The notes: generated from the letters alone by a model not told the origin. DNA of 64,000 nucleotides from Streptomyces sp. MMBL 11-1 (GCF_028622875.1 NZ_CP117709.1:6513001-6577000); one strand, 5' to 3'; positions 1 to 9,867 are shown, counted from the stretch's first letter. Numbers and translations are program-made.

Positions 1-1
1 A

Positions 2-589
2 CACAAGGCCTACGGCATTCCGTTCCCGAAGGAGAAGTTCGGCCGCCTGGAGGAGCAGCTCGCGATCATCACGGGTCTGTGGGCGACAGAGGTCGGCAAG
101 ACCTTCAGCTATGACGGGACGTACTACCAGCTCACCGATTCGCCCGCGCTGCCCAAGCCCGCCCAGGCCAAGGTGCCCGTACTGATCGGCGGCCACGGTG
201 CGACGCGCACCCCGCGGCTCGCCGCGCAGTACGCGGACGAGTTCAACATCCCGTTCGCCTCGCTGGAGGACAGCGAGAGGCAGTTCGGCCGGGTCAGGGC
301 CGCCGCGCAGGCGTACGGGCGCGCGCCGGACGACCTCGTGTACTCCAACGCGCTGATCGTCTGCACGGGCAAGGACGACGCGGAGGTCGCCCGGCGCGCG
401 GCGGCCATCGGCCGGGACGTGGAGGAGCTCAAGGCGAACGGGCTGGCGGGATCGCCCGCGGAGGTGGTCGACAAGATCGGCAGCTACGGGGCGATCGGCT
501 CGTCGAGGATCTACCTCCAGGTCCTCGATCTGGACGACCTGGACCATCTGGAACTGATCTCCTCGCAGATCCAGTCCCAGCTGACCTGA
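2..589 (+). CDS. LLM-class F420-dependent oxidoreductase, 5' truncated by window edge
   Basis: The reading frame is open from the first bases and ends in TGA at 587-589, so only the C-terminal part (about 195 residues) is present. Segments such as GLWATEVGKTFSYDGTYYQL, then LPKPAQAKVPVLIGGHG, and a late AGSPAEVVDKIGSYGAIGSSRIYLQ are typical of luciferase-like (LLM) monooxygenase-fold proteins of actinobacteria, most of which use reduced F420 or FMN to oxidise or reduce small organic substrates. The substrate cannot be inferred. The stop codon lies inside a CTGAC tandem repeat. A methyltransferase gene follows on the same strand after 57 nt, which may or may not be co-transcribed. Confidence 0.8.
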   Translation, partial: HKAYGIPFPKEKFGRLEEQLAIITGLWATEVGKTFSYDGTYYQLTDSPALPKPAQAKVPVLIGGHGATRTPRLAAQYADEFNIPFASLEDSERQFGRVRAAAQAYGRAPDDLVYSNALIVCTGKDDAEVARRAAAIGRDVEELKANGLAGSPAEVVDKIGSYGAIGSSRIYLQVLDLDDLDHLELISSQIQSQLT

Positions 590-610
590 CCTGACCTGAC
601 CTGACCTGAC
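581..610. repeat. Six perfect tandem copies of CTGAC across a stop codon
   Basis: Six head-to-tail copies of the pentanucleotide CTGAC span the last codons and the TGA of the LLM oxidoreductase. After a short interruption one more CTGAC follows at 621-625. A pentamer repeat changes reading frame when copy number changes, so slippage here would alter the C-terminus of the upstream protein. Confidence 0.9.
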
Positions 611-646
611 CTGCCCCGACCTGACGACGAGGAGGAGGAGGCGGCT

Positions 647-1576
647 GTGAGCACCGGCACCACGCTCGCCGACGCGCTGGACGCCGGGCCCGTCCTGCTG
701 GACGGTGGACTCTCCAACCAACTGGAGGCGCAGGGCTGCGATCTGTCCGACGAGCTGTGGTCGGCCCGGTTGCTGGCCGACGCGCCGGAACAGATCGAGG
801 CCGCTCACCTCGCCTACCTCCGGGCGGGCGCGCGGGTGCTCATCACGGCCAGCTATCAGGCCACCTTCGAGGGATTCGGACGGTACGGGCTCGACCGGGC
901 CGGGACAGAGGCTCTGCTCGCCCGCAGCGTGGAGCTGGCCCGGGGCGCCGCCGACGCGGCGCACCGGGCGGACCCCGGGCGGCGGACCTGGGTCGCGGCG
1001 TCGGTCGGACCGTACGGGGCGATGCTCGCGGACGGCAGTGAGTACCGGGGCCGTTACGGGCTGAGCGTCCGGGAGCTGGAGCGCTTCCACCGCCCCCGGG
1101 TGGCGGCGCTGGCCGCTGCCGGGCCGGACGCCCTGGCCCTGGAGACGGTGCCGGACCTGGACGAGGCCGAAGCCCTGGTCCGGGTGGCCGAGGAGACCGG
1201 GCTGCCGTACTGGCTCTCGTACAGCGTGGCGGGCGGCCGGACCCGGGCCGGTCAGCCGCTGGAGGAGGCGTTCGCGGTGGCGGCGGGGCGGGACTCCGCC
1301 CTCGCGGTCGGGGTCAACTGCTGCGATCCGGAGGAGGCGCGGGCGGCGGTGGAGCAGGCGGTGGCGGTCACGGGCAGGCCCGCCGTGGTCTACCCGAACA
1401 GCGGGGAGGGGTGGGACGCCGGAGCGCGGGGATGGACCGGGTGCGGCACCTTCGACCCCGGGCGGGTGCGGGCCTGGACGCGGGCCGGGGCCAGGCTCGT
1501 CGGAGGCTGCTGCCGGGTGGGGCCGGACCTCGTCGCGGAGCTGGCGGGGAGGCTGGAGGGACACGGGCCGCCGTAG
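647..1576 (+). CDS. mmuM: Homocysteine S-methyltransferase
   Basis: Predicted 309-residue enzyme that moves a methyl group from S-methylmethionine (or S-adenosylmethionine) to homocysteine to make methionine. It shows the family hallmarks: an early GPVLLDGGLSNQLE segment, and three zinc-binding cysteines, Cys225 in GVNCCDP and Cys288/Cys289 in GGCCRVGPD. Length matches MmuM/YagD-type enzymes and is far shorter than MetH. The GTG start is chosen for the purine-rich GAGGAGGAGGAGG Shine-Dalgarno region just upstream. The gene ends 95 nt before the RNA-repair pair, in an intergenic space holding a 24-bp perfect palindrome. It could act in methionine salvage on its own; no other methionine gene is adjacent. 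Confidence 0.9.
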   Translation: MSTGTTLADALDAGPVLLDGGLSNQLEAQGCDLSDELWSARLLADAPEQIEAAHLAYLRAGARVLITASYQATFEGFGRYGLDRAGTEALLARSVELARGAADAAHRADPGRRTWVAASVGPYGAMLADGSEYRGRYGLSVRELERFHRPRVAALAAAGPDALALETVPDLDEAEALVRVAEETGLPYWLSYSVAGGRTRAGQPLEEAFAVAAGRDSALAVGVNCCDPEEARAAVEQAVAVTGRPAVVYPNSGEGWDAGARGWTGCGTFDPGRVRAWTRAGARLVGGCCRVGPDLVAELAGRLEGHGPP

Positions 1577-1603
1577 AGCTGTCGCCGGGACCGCCCCGGC
1601 GAA

Positions 1604-1627
1604 CATCCCCGTCCCGGGACGGGGATG
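1604..1627. promoter_or_regulatory. 24-bp perfect palindrome upstream of hen1
   Basis: The half-site CATCCCCGTCCC is followed immediately by its exact reverse complement, with no spacer. It lies between the methyltransferase stop and the hen1 start. The lack of a loop fits a protein-binding operator better than a transcription terminator, but a terminator for the upstream gene is possible. Confidence 0.5.
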
Positions 1628-1671
1628 AAAATACCTGGTGGGGGCGGGGGGCGAGGATCATACTCGGACAG

Positions 1672-3180
1672 GTGTTCCTGACAATCGGTACGACCGGCAC
1701 CCGTGAACGTCCCGCCACGGACCTGGGCTTCCTGCTGCACAAGCATCCCGACAAGGCACAGACGTTCTCCACTTCGCACGGCTCCGCGCACGTCTTCTAT
1801 CCCGAGGCGTCCCCCGAGCGCTGCACGGCCGCACTCCTGCTGGAGGTGGATCCGGTGGCGCTGGTGCGGCGCGGCAAGGGCAAGGGCCGGGGAGGCGCAC
1901 CCGACGCGGCGCTCGCGCAGTACGTCAACGACCGCCCCTACGCGGCGTCCTCGCTGTTGTCGGTCGCCCTCGCCGCCGTGTTCAAGTCCGCGCTCGGCGG
2001 TGTCTGCCGGGCCATGCCCGAGCGGGCCGGGAGCCCGTTGCCGCTGCGGATCGAGGTGCCCGCCCTGCCCGCCAGGGGCGGCGCCGAGCTGGTGCGCAAG
2101 CTGTTCGCGCCGCTCGGCTGGTCGGGTGTCGACGTCACGGCCGTACCGCTGGACGAGGAGTTCCCCGCGTGGGGCGACTCCCGGTACGTACGGCTGGTGC
2201 TGGAGGGCGAGTTGCGGCTCGCCGACGCGCTGCGGCAGCTCTACGTCCTGCTTCCGGTGCTCGACGACGCCAAGCACTACTGGGTCGCGCCCGACGAGGT
2301 GGACAAGCTGCTGCGCGCGGGGGAGGGCTGGCTGGCCGACCACCCCGAGCGGCCACTGATCACCCGGCGCTATCTGTCCCACCGCTGGGGGCTCACCCGC
2401 CAGGCCGACCAGGCCCTGGAGCTGGTGCGGCTCGCCGAGTCGGACGACCTCGACGTGGGATGCGTCGACAACGCCGTGGACGAGAGCACCGACACCGAGG
2501 AGAAGCCTGTTCCGCTCGCCGAGCACCGGCGCACCGCGATCCTCGACGCGCTGCGCGCCGCCGGGGCGCGCCGGGTGCTCGACCTCGGCTGCGGACAGGG
2601 CCAGTTGGTGCAGGCCCTCCTCAAGGACGTGCGCTTCACCGAGATCGTGGGCGTCGACGTCTCGATGCGGGCCCTCACCATCGCCTCGCGGCGGCTGAAG
2701 CTGGACCGGATGGGGGAGCGCCAGGCCGACCGGGTCACCCTGCGGCAGGGGTCGCTGACCTATACGGACAAGCGGCTGGCGGGATACGACGCCGCCGTGC
2801 TCAGCGAGGTCGTCGAGCACCTCGACCTGCCCCGGCTGCCCGCCCTGGAGTACGCGGTGTTCGGCGCGGCGCGCCCTGGGACGGTGCTCGTGACCACGCC
2901 GAACGTCGAGTACAACGTCCGCTGGGAGACCCTCCCGGCCGGGCACGTCCGGCACGGGGACCACCGCTTCGAGTGGACCCGGGCCGAATTCCGGGACTGG
3001 GCCGGGCAGGTCGCGGAGCGGCACGGATACACCGTCCGGTACGTGCCGGTCGGGCCGGACGACCCCGAGGTGGGACCGCCGACCCAGATGGCCGTGTTCA
3101 CCCGGGCCACCGAAACCACCGGCAGCCGCGACAGGCACACCGAGAAGACGACCGACACGAAGGAGGCGGAAGCCGCGTGA
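1672..3180 (+). CDS. hen1: 3'-terminal RNA ribose 2'-O-methyltransferase Hen1
   Basis: Predicted 502-residue bacterial Hen1, which methylates the 2'-OH at the 3' end of cleaved RNA before ligation by Pnkp. The N-terminal half is the bacterial Hen1-specific domain that stimulates the ligase partner. The C-terminal half is the methyltransferase, with a SAM-binding motif VLDLGCGQGQL at about residue 303 and the EVVEHL metal-site motif near residue 380. I start at GTG 1672 because the protein then begins MFLTIGTTG, as in the family, although the frame is open further upstream. There is no clear Shine-Dalgarno sequence; a CATACT element at 1659-1664 sits about 7 nt before the GTG, compatible with a leaderless transcript. 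The stop overlaps the Pnkp start by 4 nt. Confidence 0.93.
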   Translation: MFLTIGTTGTRERPATDLGFLLHKHPDKAQTFSTSHGSAHVFYPEASPERCTAALLLEVDPVALVRRGKGKGRGGAPDAALAQYVNDRPYAASSLLSVALAAVFKSALGGVCRAMPERAGSPLPLRIEVPALPARGGAELVRKLFAPLGWSGVDVTAVPLDEEFPAWGDSRYVRLVLEGELRLADALRQLYVLLPVLDDAKHYWVAPDEVDKLLRAGEGWLADHPERPLITRRYLSHRWGLTRQADQALELVRLAESDDLDVGCVDNAVDESTDTEEKPVPLAEHRRTAILDALRAAGARRVLDLGCGQGQLVQALLKDVRFTEIVGVDVSMRALTIASRRLKLDRMGERQADRVTLRQGSLTYTDKRLAGYDAAVLSEVVEHLDLPRLPALEYAVFGAARPGTVLVTTPNVEYNVRWETLPAGHVRHGDHRFEWTRAEFRDWAGQVAERHGYTVRYVPVGPDDPEVGPPTQMAVFTRATETTGSRDRHTEKTTDTKEAEAA

Positions 3181-5759
3181 ACAGCGACCACAGCACCACC
3201 GGCGCGGAAACCGCCACGACCGCAGCCGCGCGCGTCCTGCCGGTGACCGACCTCTCCCTCGTCGTCCTCATCGGCGCCAGCGGATCGGGCAAGTCCACCT
3301 TCGCCCGCAAGCACTTCAAGCCGACCGAGGTCATCTCCTCGGACTTCTGCCGGGGCCTGGTCGCCGACGACGAGAACGACCAGAGCGCCAGCCGCGACGC
3401 CTTCGACGTGCTGCACCACATCGCGGGCAAGCGCCTGGAGGCCGGGCGGCTCACCGTGATCGACGCCACCAGCGTCCAGTCCGAGAGCCGCAAGCAGCTC
3501 GTCCAGCTGGCCCGCAAGCACGACGTCCTGCCCATCGCCATCGTCCTCGACCTCCCCGAAGAGGTCTGCGCCGCCCGCAACGCGGCCCGCCCGGACCGTG
3601 CCTCCATGCCGCGCCACGTCATCCAGCGGCACCGCCGCGAGCTGCGGCGTTCCCTGCGCGGCCTGGAGCGCGAGGGCTTCCGCAAGGTGCACGTCCTGCG
3701 CACCGAGGAGGAGGCCGAGAGCGCGACGGTGGTCCTGGAGCGCCGCTACAACGACCTGCGCCACCTCACCGGCCCGTTCGACATCATCGGGGACATCCAC
3801 GGCTGCCGCTCCGAGCTGGACACCCTGCTCGGCAAGCTCGGCTATGTGGACGGCGCCCACCCCGAGGGGCGCACCGCCGTGTTCGTCGGCGACCTCGTCG
3901 ACCGGGGTCCCGACAGCCCCGGCGTGCTGCGCCGCGTGATGTCCATGGTGGCGTCGGGCACCGCCCTGTGCGTGCCCGGCAACCACGAGAACAAGCTCGG
4001 CCGCTATCTCGCGGGCCGCAAGGTCCAGCTCACCCACGGGCTCGCCGAGACCGTCGAGCAGCTGGAGCGCGAGGACGCCGAGCACCCCGAGTTCCGGTGG
4101 CAGGTACGCGAGTTCATCGACGGGCTGGTCAGCCACTACGTCCTGGACGGCGGCAAGCTGGTGGTCTGCCACGCCGGGCTGCCCGAGAAGTACCACGGCC
4201 GCACCTCCGGCCGGGTCCGCTCGCACGCGCTGTACGGGGACACGACGGGGGAGACCGACGAGTTCGGTCTGCCCGTGCGCTATCCGTGGGCCGAGGAGTA
4301 CCGGGGCCGCGCCACCGTGGTCTACGGCCACACCCCCGTCCCCACCACCTCCTGGATCAACAACACCATCTGCCTGGACACCGGGGCCGTCTTCGGCGGG
4401 AAGATGACCGCGCTGCGCTGGCCGGAGCGCGAACTCGTGGACGTACCCGCCGAGAAGGTCTGGTACGAGCCCGTCAAACCGCTGACCACCGAGGCACCCG
4501 GGGGAAGGGAAGGCCGGCCGCTGGACATCGCCGACGTCCAGGGCCGCCGGATCGTGGAGACCCGGCACCTGGGCCGCGTCGCCGTGCGCGAGGAGAACGC
4601 CGCCGCCGCGCTCGAGGTCATGAGCCGGTTCGCCGTCGACCCACAGCTCCTCGCCTACCTCCCGCCGACCATGGCGCCCACCGCCACCTCCCGCGAGGAC
4701 GGCTTCCTGGAGCACCCGGCCGAGGCCTTCGCGCAGTACGCCGCCGACGGTGTCGAGCGGGTCGTGTGCGAGGAGAAGCACATGGGCTCCCGGGCCGTCG
4801 CCCTGGTCTGCAAGGACGCCGGAGCCGCGACCGCGCGCTTCGGCACGGCGGGGCCCACCGGTGCGCTGTACACCCGCACCGGACGCCCGTTCCTGGACGA
4901 CACGGCCATGACCGAGGCGGTCCTGGGCCGGCTCCGCACCGCCCTCACCGCCGCCGGGCTCTGGGAGGAGTGGGACACCGACTGGGTGCTCCTGGACGCC
5001 GAACTGATGCCGTGGTCGCTCAAGGCCGGCGGGCTGCTGCGCTCGCAGTACGCCGCCGTCGGCGCCGCGTCCGGCGCGGTCTTCCCGCCGGCCGTCGCCG
5101 CCCTGGACCAGGCGGTCGCCCGGGGCGTCGAGGTGGCGGGCCTCGCCGGACTCCAGCGGGCCCGCGCCAGGGACGCGGCCGCGTTCACCGAGGCGTACCG
5201 GCGCTACTGCTGGCCCACCGAGGGGCTGGACGGGGTGCGGCTCGCGCCGTTCCAGATCCTCGCCGTCCAGGGCCGCTCCCTGGCCTCCGTGCCGCACGAC
5301 GAGCAGCTCGCCTGGCTGGACCGGCTCGTGGAGCACGACCCGACCGGGCTCCTCCGGATCACCCGCCGGCTCGTCGTCGACACCGGGGACGAGGCCTCCG
5401 TGCGCGCGGGCGTGGACTGGTGGCTGGAGATGACCGGGCGGGGCGGCGAGGGCATGGTCGTCAAGCCGCTCGGCGCCCTCGTCCGGGACGCCGGGGGCCG
5501 GCTCGTCCAGCCCGGCGTCAAGGTGCGCGGCCGGGAGTATCTCCGTATCGTCTACGGCCCCGAGTACACCCGCCCGGAGAACCTGGAGCGCCTGCGCTCC
5601 CGGTTCCTCGGCCACAAGCGCTCGCTGGCGCTGCGGGAGTACGCGCTCGGCCTGGAGGCCCTGGACCGGCTGGCGGATGGCGAGCCGCTCTGGCGGGTCC
5701 ACGAGGCGGTGTTCGCCGTCCTCGCCCTGGAGTCGGAGCCGGTGGACCCCCGCCTCTGA
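3177..5759 (+). CDS. pnkp: Polynucleotide kinase-phosphatase (RNA repair ligase) Pnkp
   Basis: Predicted 860-residue three-domain RNA repair enzyme. Residues about 25-180 form the 5'-kinase with P-loop GASGSGKS (33-40). Residues about 200-450 form the 2',3'-phosphatase of the calcineurin type, with GDIHG (Asp206, His208), GDLVDRG (about 238) and GNHEN (about 267). The C-terminal half is the adenylyltransferase ligase with the nucleotidyl lysine in EEKHMGS (Lys534). The GTG start overlaps the hen1 stop as GTGA, indicating translational coupling. Pnkp heals the broken ends and seals them; Hen1 adds the 2'-O-methyl mark that prevents re-cleavage. All catalytic motifs appear intact. Confidence 0.95.
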   Translation: MNSDHSTTGAETATTAAARVLPVTDLSLVVLIGASGSGKSTFARKHFKPTEVISSDFCRGLVADDENDQSASRDAFDVLHHIAGKRLEAGRLTVIDATSVQSESRKQLVQLARKHDVLPIAIVLDLPEEVCAARNAARPDRASMPRHVIQRHRRELRRSLRGLEREGFRKVHVLRTEEEAESATVVLERRYNDLRHLTGPFDIIGDIHGCRSELDTLLGKLGYVDGAHPEGRTAVFVGDLVDRGPDSPGVLRRVMSMVASGTALCVPGNHENKLGRYLAGRKVQLTHGLAETVEQLEREDAEHPEFRWQVREFIDGLVSHYVLDGGKLVVCHAGLPEKYHGRTSGRVRSHALYGDTTGETDEFGLPVRYPWAEEYRGRATVVYGHTPVPTTSWINNTICLDTGAVFGGKMTALRWPERELVDVPAEKVWYEPVKPLTTEAPGGREGRPLDIADVQGRRIVETRHLGRVAVREENAAAALEVMSRFAVDPQLLAYLPPTMAPTATSREDGFLEHPAEAFAQYAADGVERVVCEEKHMGSRAVALVCKDAGAATARFGTAGPTGALYTRTGRPFLDDTAMTEAVLGRLRTALTAAGLWEEWDTDWVLLDAELMPWSLKAGGLLRSQYAAVGAASGAVFPPAVAALDQAVARGVEVAGLAGLQRARARDAAAFTEAYRRYCWPTEGLDGVRLAPFQILAVQGRSLASVPHDEQLAWLDRLVEHDPTGLLRITRRLVVDTGDEASVRAGVDWWLEMTGRGGEGMVVKPLGALVRDAGGRLVQPGVKVRGREYLRIVYGPEYTRPENLERLRSRFLGHKRSLALREYALGLEALDRLADGEPLWRVHEAVFAVLALESEPVDPRL

Positions 5760-5822
5760 GAGCCGTCCAACCCGTGGGCGATTCGCGGGGTGAACAGCGC
5801 TCCGCGCGGTGAGGATGAAGGC

Positions 5823-7058
5823 ATGGGATTCCACGTCGACTCCGAAGCCGGGCGGCTGCGCCGCGTCATACTGCACCGCCCCGATCTGGAGCTGAAGCGG
5901 CTCACCCCCAGGAACAAGGACGCGCTCCTGTTCGACGACGTCCTGTGGGTGCGCCGCGCCCGGGAGGAGCACGACGGCTTCGCCGATGTGCTGCGCGACC
6001 GAGGTGTCGCCGTGCACCTCTTCGGCGATCTCCTGCGCGAGTCCCTCGACATCCCGGTCGCCCGGCGGATCGTGCTCGACCGGGTCTTCGACGAGAAGGA
6101 GTACGGTCCGCTCGCCACCGAGCATCTGCGGGCCGCCTTCGAGGAGTTGTCCTCCGAGGAGCTGGCGGAGGCGCTGGTCGGCGGCATGACCAAGCGGGAG
6201 TTCCTGGAGCGGCACAACGAGCCGACCTCCGTCCGCTTCCACGTGATGGACCTGGACGACTTCCTGCTCGGCCCGCTGCCCAACCACCTCTTCACCCGGG
6301 ACACCTCGGCATGGATCTACGACGGGGTCTCCATCAACGCGATGCGCTGGCCCGCCCGGCAGCGCGAGACCGTCCACTTCGAGGCGATCTACCGGCACCA
6401 CCCCCTGTTCACCGGCCCGGAGGCGGGCGTCTTCCACCACTGGTCGGAGGGGCAGGACGACTACCCCTCCACCATCGAGGGCGGTGACGTCCTGGTCATC
6501 GGGGAGGGAGCGGTCCTCATCGGGATGAGCGAGCGCACCACACCGCAGGCCGTGGAGATGCTGGCGCGGGGCCTTTTCGACGCCGGCTCGGCGCGCACCA
6601 TCGTGGCGCTCGACATGCCCAAGGGGCGGGCGTTCATGCACCTGGACACGGTGATGACGATGATCGACGGCGACACGTTCACCCAGTACGCCGGTCTCGG
6701 CATGCTCCGCTCGTACACCATCGAGCCCGGCTGCGGCCCCCGTGAGCTGAAGGTCACCGACCATCCGCCCGAGCACATGCACCGCGCCATCGCCGCCGCC
6801 CTCGGCCTCGACTCCATCCGGGTGCTCACCGCCACCCAGGACGTGCACGCGGCCGAGCGTGAGCAGTGGGACGACGGCTGCAACGTGCTCGCGGTCGAGC
6901 CCGGGGTCGTCGTCGCGTACGAGCGCAACGCGACGACCAACACCTATCTGCGCAAGCAGGGCATCGAGGTGATCGAGATCCGGGGCAGCGAGCTGGGCCG
7001 GGGACGGGGCGGGCCGCGCTGTATGAGCTGCCCGGTGGAGCGGGGCCCCGTGGCCTGA
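5823..7058 (+). CDS. arcA: Arginine deiminase
   Basis: Predicted 411-residue cytosolic enzyme that hydrolyses arginine to citrulline and ammonia, the first step of the arginine deiminase pathway. It starts [20 protein letters not shown], shows the NHLFTRDTS and EGGDVL motifs of the guanidine-modifying superfamily, and ends in [10 protein letters not shown] with catalytic Cys at about residue 400. The ATG at 5823 is preferred over an in-frame GTG at 5790 because the family starts at this point. The next gene supplies the second step of the pathway. I see no carbamate kinase (arcC) nearby. Confidence 0.94.
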   Translation: MGFHVDSEAGRLRRVILHRPDLELKRLTPRNKDALLFDDVLWVRRAREEHDGFADVLRDRGVAVHLFGDLLRESLDIPVARRIVLDRVFDEKEYGPLATEHLRAAFEELSSEELAEALVGGMTKREFLERHNEPTSVRFHVMDLDDFLLGPLPNHLFTRDTSAWIYDGVSINAMRWPARQRETVHFEAIYRHHPLFTGPEAGVFHHWSEGQDDYPSTIEGGDVLVIGEGAVLIGMSERTTPQAVEMLARGLFDAGSARTIVALDMPKGRAFMHLDTVMTMIDGDTFTQYAGLGMLRSYTIEPGCGPRELKVTDHPPEHMHRAIAAALGLDSIRVLTATQDVHAAEREQWDDGCNVLAVEPGVVVAYERNATTNTYLRKQGIEVIEIRGSELGRGRGGPRCMSCPVERGPVA

Positions 7059-7171
7059 GAGGCGTGCGACCGCCACCCCGTCCCTGTATAGGAATGCGGG
7101 CCATCGTATAGACTTCCGGTTCTGCCCGCGGGCAGTGCGCCGATCCCCGTCCGACCCCAGGAGCAGTCATC

Positions 7172-8176
7172 ATGGCCATAGACCTCACCGGCCGCCACTT
7201 CCTCAAGGAGCTGGACTTCACCTCCGAGGAGTTTCTCGGCCTGGTCGCCCTGGCCGCCGAGCTCAAGGCGGCCAAGAAGACCGGGGCCGAGGTCCAGCGG
7301 CTGCGCGGGAAGAACATCGCGCTGATCTTCGAGAAGACCTCGACCCGTACGCGCTGCGCGTTCGAGGTCGCCGCCGCCGACCAGGGCGCCTTCACCACCT
7401 ACCTCGACCCGTCGGGCTCCCAGATGGGCCACAAGGAGTCCGTGAAGGACACCGCCCGGGTGCTCGGCCGGATGTTCGACGGGATCGAGTACCGGGGCGA
7501 CAGTCAGCAGGCCGTCGAGGAGCTGGCCGCGTACGGCGGGGTGCCGGTCTTCAACGGGCTCACGGACGACTGGCACCCCACCCAGATGCTCGCCGACGTG
7601 CTCACCATCACCGAGTTCCGCGAGGGCCCCGTCACGGGGACGGCCCTCGCCTACCTCGGCGACGCCCGCTTCAACATGGGCAACTCCTATCTGATCACCG
7701 GCGCCCTGCTCGGCCTGGACGTCAGGATCGTCGCCCCCGAGGCGTACTGGCCGGACGAGGCCGTCGTGGCGCGGGCCCGGGAGCTCGCCGAGGTCAGCGG
7801 CGCGACGATCACCCTCACCGGCGATGTCGCGGAGGGCGTGCGGGGCGCCGAATTCGTCGCCACCGACGTCTGGGTCTCCATGGGGGAGCCCAAGGAGGTG
7901 TGGGCCGAGCGCATCGCCGCCCTCGGGCCCTACGCCGTGACGATGGACGTCCTGCGGGCCACCGGCAACCCGGACGTGAGGTTCCTGCACTGCCTGCCCG
8001 CCTTCCACGACCTCGGCACCCAGGTGGGCCGGGACATCCACGCCCGGTACGGGCTGACCGAGCTGGAGGTCAGCGACGAGGTCTTCGAGTCCGCGCACTC
8101 GATCGTCTTCGACCAGGCGGAGAACCGGATGCACACGATCAAGGCCGTGCTGGTGGCGACGCTGGCCGGGAAGTAG
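7172..8176 (+). CDS. argF: Ornithine carbamoyltransferase
   Basis: Predicted 334-residue enzyme interconverting citrulline plus phosphate with ornithine plus carbamoyl phosphate. The carbamoyl-phosphate motif STRTR is near residue 55, HPTQ near residue 135, the HCLPAFH motif at about 272-278, and the C-terminal [11 protein letters not shown] segment is present. Next to arcA it probably works in the catabolic direction (arcB role), although sequence alone cannot separate the anabolic and catabolic forms. It is separated from arcA by 113 nt holding two TGTATAG/CGTATAG-like copies (about 7085 and 7105) that could be promoter or regulator half-sites. An amino-acid permease follows. Confidence 0.93.
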   Translation: MAIDLTGRHFLKELDFTSEEFLGLVALAAELKAAKKTGAEVQRLRGKNIALIFEKTSTRTRCAFEVAAADQGAFTTYLDPSGSQMGHKESVKDTARVLGRMFDGIEYRGDSQQAVEELAAYGGVPVFNGLTDDWHPTQMLADVLTITEFREGPVTGTALAYLGDARFNMGNSYLITGALLGLDVRIVAPEAYWPDEAVVARARELAEVSGATITLTGDVAEGVRGAEFVATDVWVSMGEPKEVWAERIAALGPYAVTMDVLRATGNPDVRFLHCLPAFHDLGTQVGRDIHARYGLTELEVSDEVFESAHSIVFDQAENRMHTIKAVLVATLAGK

Positions 8177-8379
8177 CCCGGGGACGGGTTCGGACGCTTC
8201 GCATGCTCATGCACCCGATTGGGTGAACATGCGTGATGGTGGCTACGATGTCGCCTCTTGGTGGGGTTCGGGTTCACGATGCCCGGACCCCCTTCCCATG
8301 CGCCGCTCGCGGTCCCCACGGCCGCCGTGCACACCGGGAAACACCCCCCACTGCACCACCAGAGATGAGAACGTCCCGC

Positions 8380-9867
8380 ATGAGTCCCGGTATGCCGCGT
8401 TCCGGCACCCCGCAGCACCCCGCCCCCTCGAAGCCGGGCCTGCGCCGCAAGAGCCCCGATCAGCTCATCGCCGAGTCCGGCGGCGACCTGGAGGGCCACG
8501 GCCTCAAGCGCACGATGGGCCTCTTCCAGCTCGTCTGCTTCGGGGTCGGCGCGATCGTCGGCACCGGCATCTTCGTCGGGCTGTCCGACAGCGTCGCCGA
8601 GGCCGGTCCCGCCGTCGTGATCTCGTATCTCCTCGCGGCGGTCACCTGCATCTTCACCGCCCTGTCCTTCGCGGAGCTCGGCAGCGCCATCCCGGTCTCC
8701 GGAAGCTCGTACTCCTTCGCGTACGCCGCCCTCGGCGAGCGCACCGCCTTCCTCGTCGGCTGGTGCCTGCTGCTGGAGTACGGCGTCTCGGTCTCCGCCG
8801 TCGCGGTGGGCTGGAGCCAGTACGTCAACGAGCTGCTGAACAGCCTGTTCGGCTGGGAGCTGCCCGCCGCCCTGTCCGCCGGGCCCGGTGACGGCGGTGT
8901 GGTCAACCTGCCCGCCGTCGTCGTGATCGCCATGGCCGCCACCCTGCTGGTGCGCGGCGTCCGCGAGAGCGCCACGGCCACCGCCGCCATGGCCGTCCTC
9001 AAGATCGGCATCCTGGTCGCGTTCTGCGCGGTGGCGTTCAGCGCCTTCCAGGACGACAACCTCATGCCGTTCGCGACCCACGGGCTCGGCGGCGTCACCG
9101 CGGGCGCGTCGCTCGCGTTCTTCTCCTACATCGGCTTCGACGCCATCACCACCGCCGGCGAGGAGGTCAAGAACCCCCGCCGCAACATCCCCGCAGCCAT
9201 CCTGATCTGCATCGGCGTCGTCACCCTGCTCTACTGCGCCGTGGCGCTCTCCGCCATCGGCGCGATCGGCTCGGACGACGTGGCGAACAAGAGCGCCGCT
9301 CTCTCGATCGCCGTCAACGAGGTCACCGGCTCCTCGGTGGGCGGCGGCATCATCGCCTTCGGCGCGGTCGTCGCCATCGCCTCGGTGGTGCTCGCCGTGA
9401 TGTACGGACAGACCCGCATCCTGATGTCGATGTCCCGCGACGGGCTCATCCCGCGCGTCTTCGAACGGGTCTCGCCCAGGACCCACACTCCGGTCGCCAA
9501 CACCTGGATCGTCGCCTGCGTCTTCGCGGTCCCGGCCGCGTTCGTCCCGCTCGACGTCGTCGTGAACCTGACGACCATCGGCACACTCGCCACGATGGTC
9601 GCCGTCAACGTCGCGGTGGTGGTGCTCCGGCGGCGCAACCCCGAGCTGAAGCGGACCTTCCGGGTGCCGCTCCACCCGGTGAGCCCGCTGCTGGGCGTCG
9701 CCTTCTGCCTGTATCTGATGTACGGGACCGGCTGGACGACCTGGGTCCAGTTCGCGGTCTTCCTCGCCGTCGGCTCGCTGCTGTACGCCGGTTACGGGCG
9801 CAAGCGCTCCCGGCTGGTCAGCTCCCAGGGGACGGACCCGGCTGCGCCGGTATCGCCGGAAGCGTGA
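8380..9867 (+). CDS. APC-family amino acid permease
   Basis: Predicted 495-residue integral membrane transporter of the amino acid-polyamine-organocation superfamily, cationic amino acid (CAT/YfnA-like) type. After a cytoplasmic N-terminus, LFQLVCFGVGAIVGTGIFVG is the conserved first helix with the GxG substrate loop. About 12 to 13 hydrophobic helices follow, with the loop GFDAITTAGEEVKNPRRNIP typical of the family. ATG 8380 is chosen for GATGAG upstream; in-frame starts at 8365 and 8233 also exist. Its position after arcA-argF suggests arginine/ornithine transport, but this is inference. The 3' end overlaps the convergent ATPase gene by 50 nt. Confidence 0.87.
   Translation: MSPGMPRSGTPQHPAPSKPGLRRKSPDQLIAESGGDLEGHGLKRTMGLFQLVCFGVGAIVGTGIFVGLSDSVAEAGPAVVISYLLAAVTCIFTALSFAELGSAIPVSGSSYSFAYAALGERTAFLVGWCLLLEYGVSVSAVAVGWSQYVNELLNSLFGWELPAALSAGPGDGGVVNLPAVVVIAMAATLLVRGVRESATATAAMAVLKIGILVAFCAVAFSAFQDDNLMPFATHGLGGVTAGASLAFFSYIGFDAITTAGEEVKNPRRNIPAAILICIGVVTLLYCAVALSAIGAIGSDDVANKSAALSIAVNEVTGSSVGGGIIAFGAVVAIASVVLAVMYGQTRILMSMSRDGLIPRVFERVSPRTHTPVANTWIVACVFAVPAAFVPLDVVVNLTTIGTLATMVAVNVAVVVLRRRNPELKRTFRVPLHPVSPLLGVAFCLYLMYGTGWTTWVQFAVFLAVGSLLYAGYGRKRSRLVSSQGTDPAAPVSPEA

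Noticed and set aside
2760..7076. A 1438-codon open frame on the minus strand across the RNA-repair and arcA genes
   Set aside because: It is antisense to well-supported genes and its product is composed of His/Gly/Val/Arg-rich shadow sequence, as expected from GC-biased codons on the other strand.
7080..7171. Possible ARG box before argF
   Set aside because: Two TATAG-containing copies are present, but they do not match the known ARG box closely enough to assign an ArgR site.
8177..8379. Possible small gene or riboswitch between argF and the permease
   Set aside because: No conserved secondary structure or coding signal was recognised; it is treated as leader/promoter DNA.
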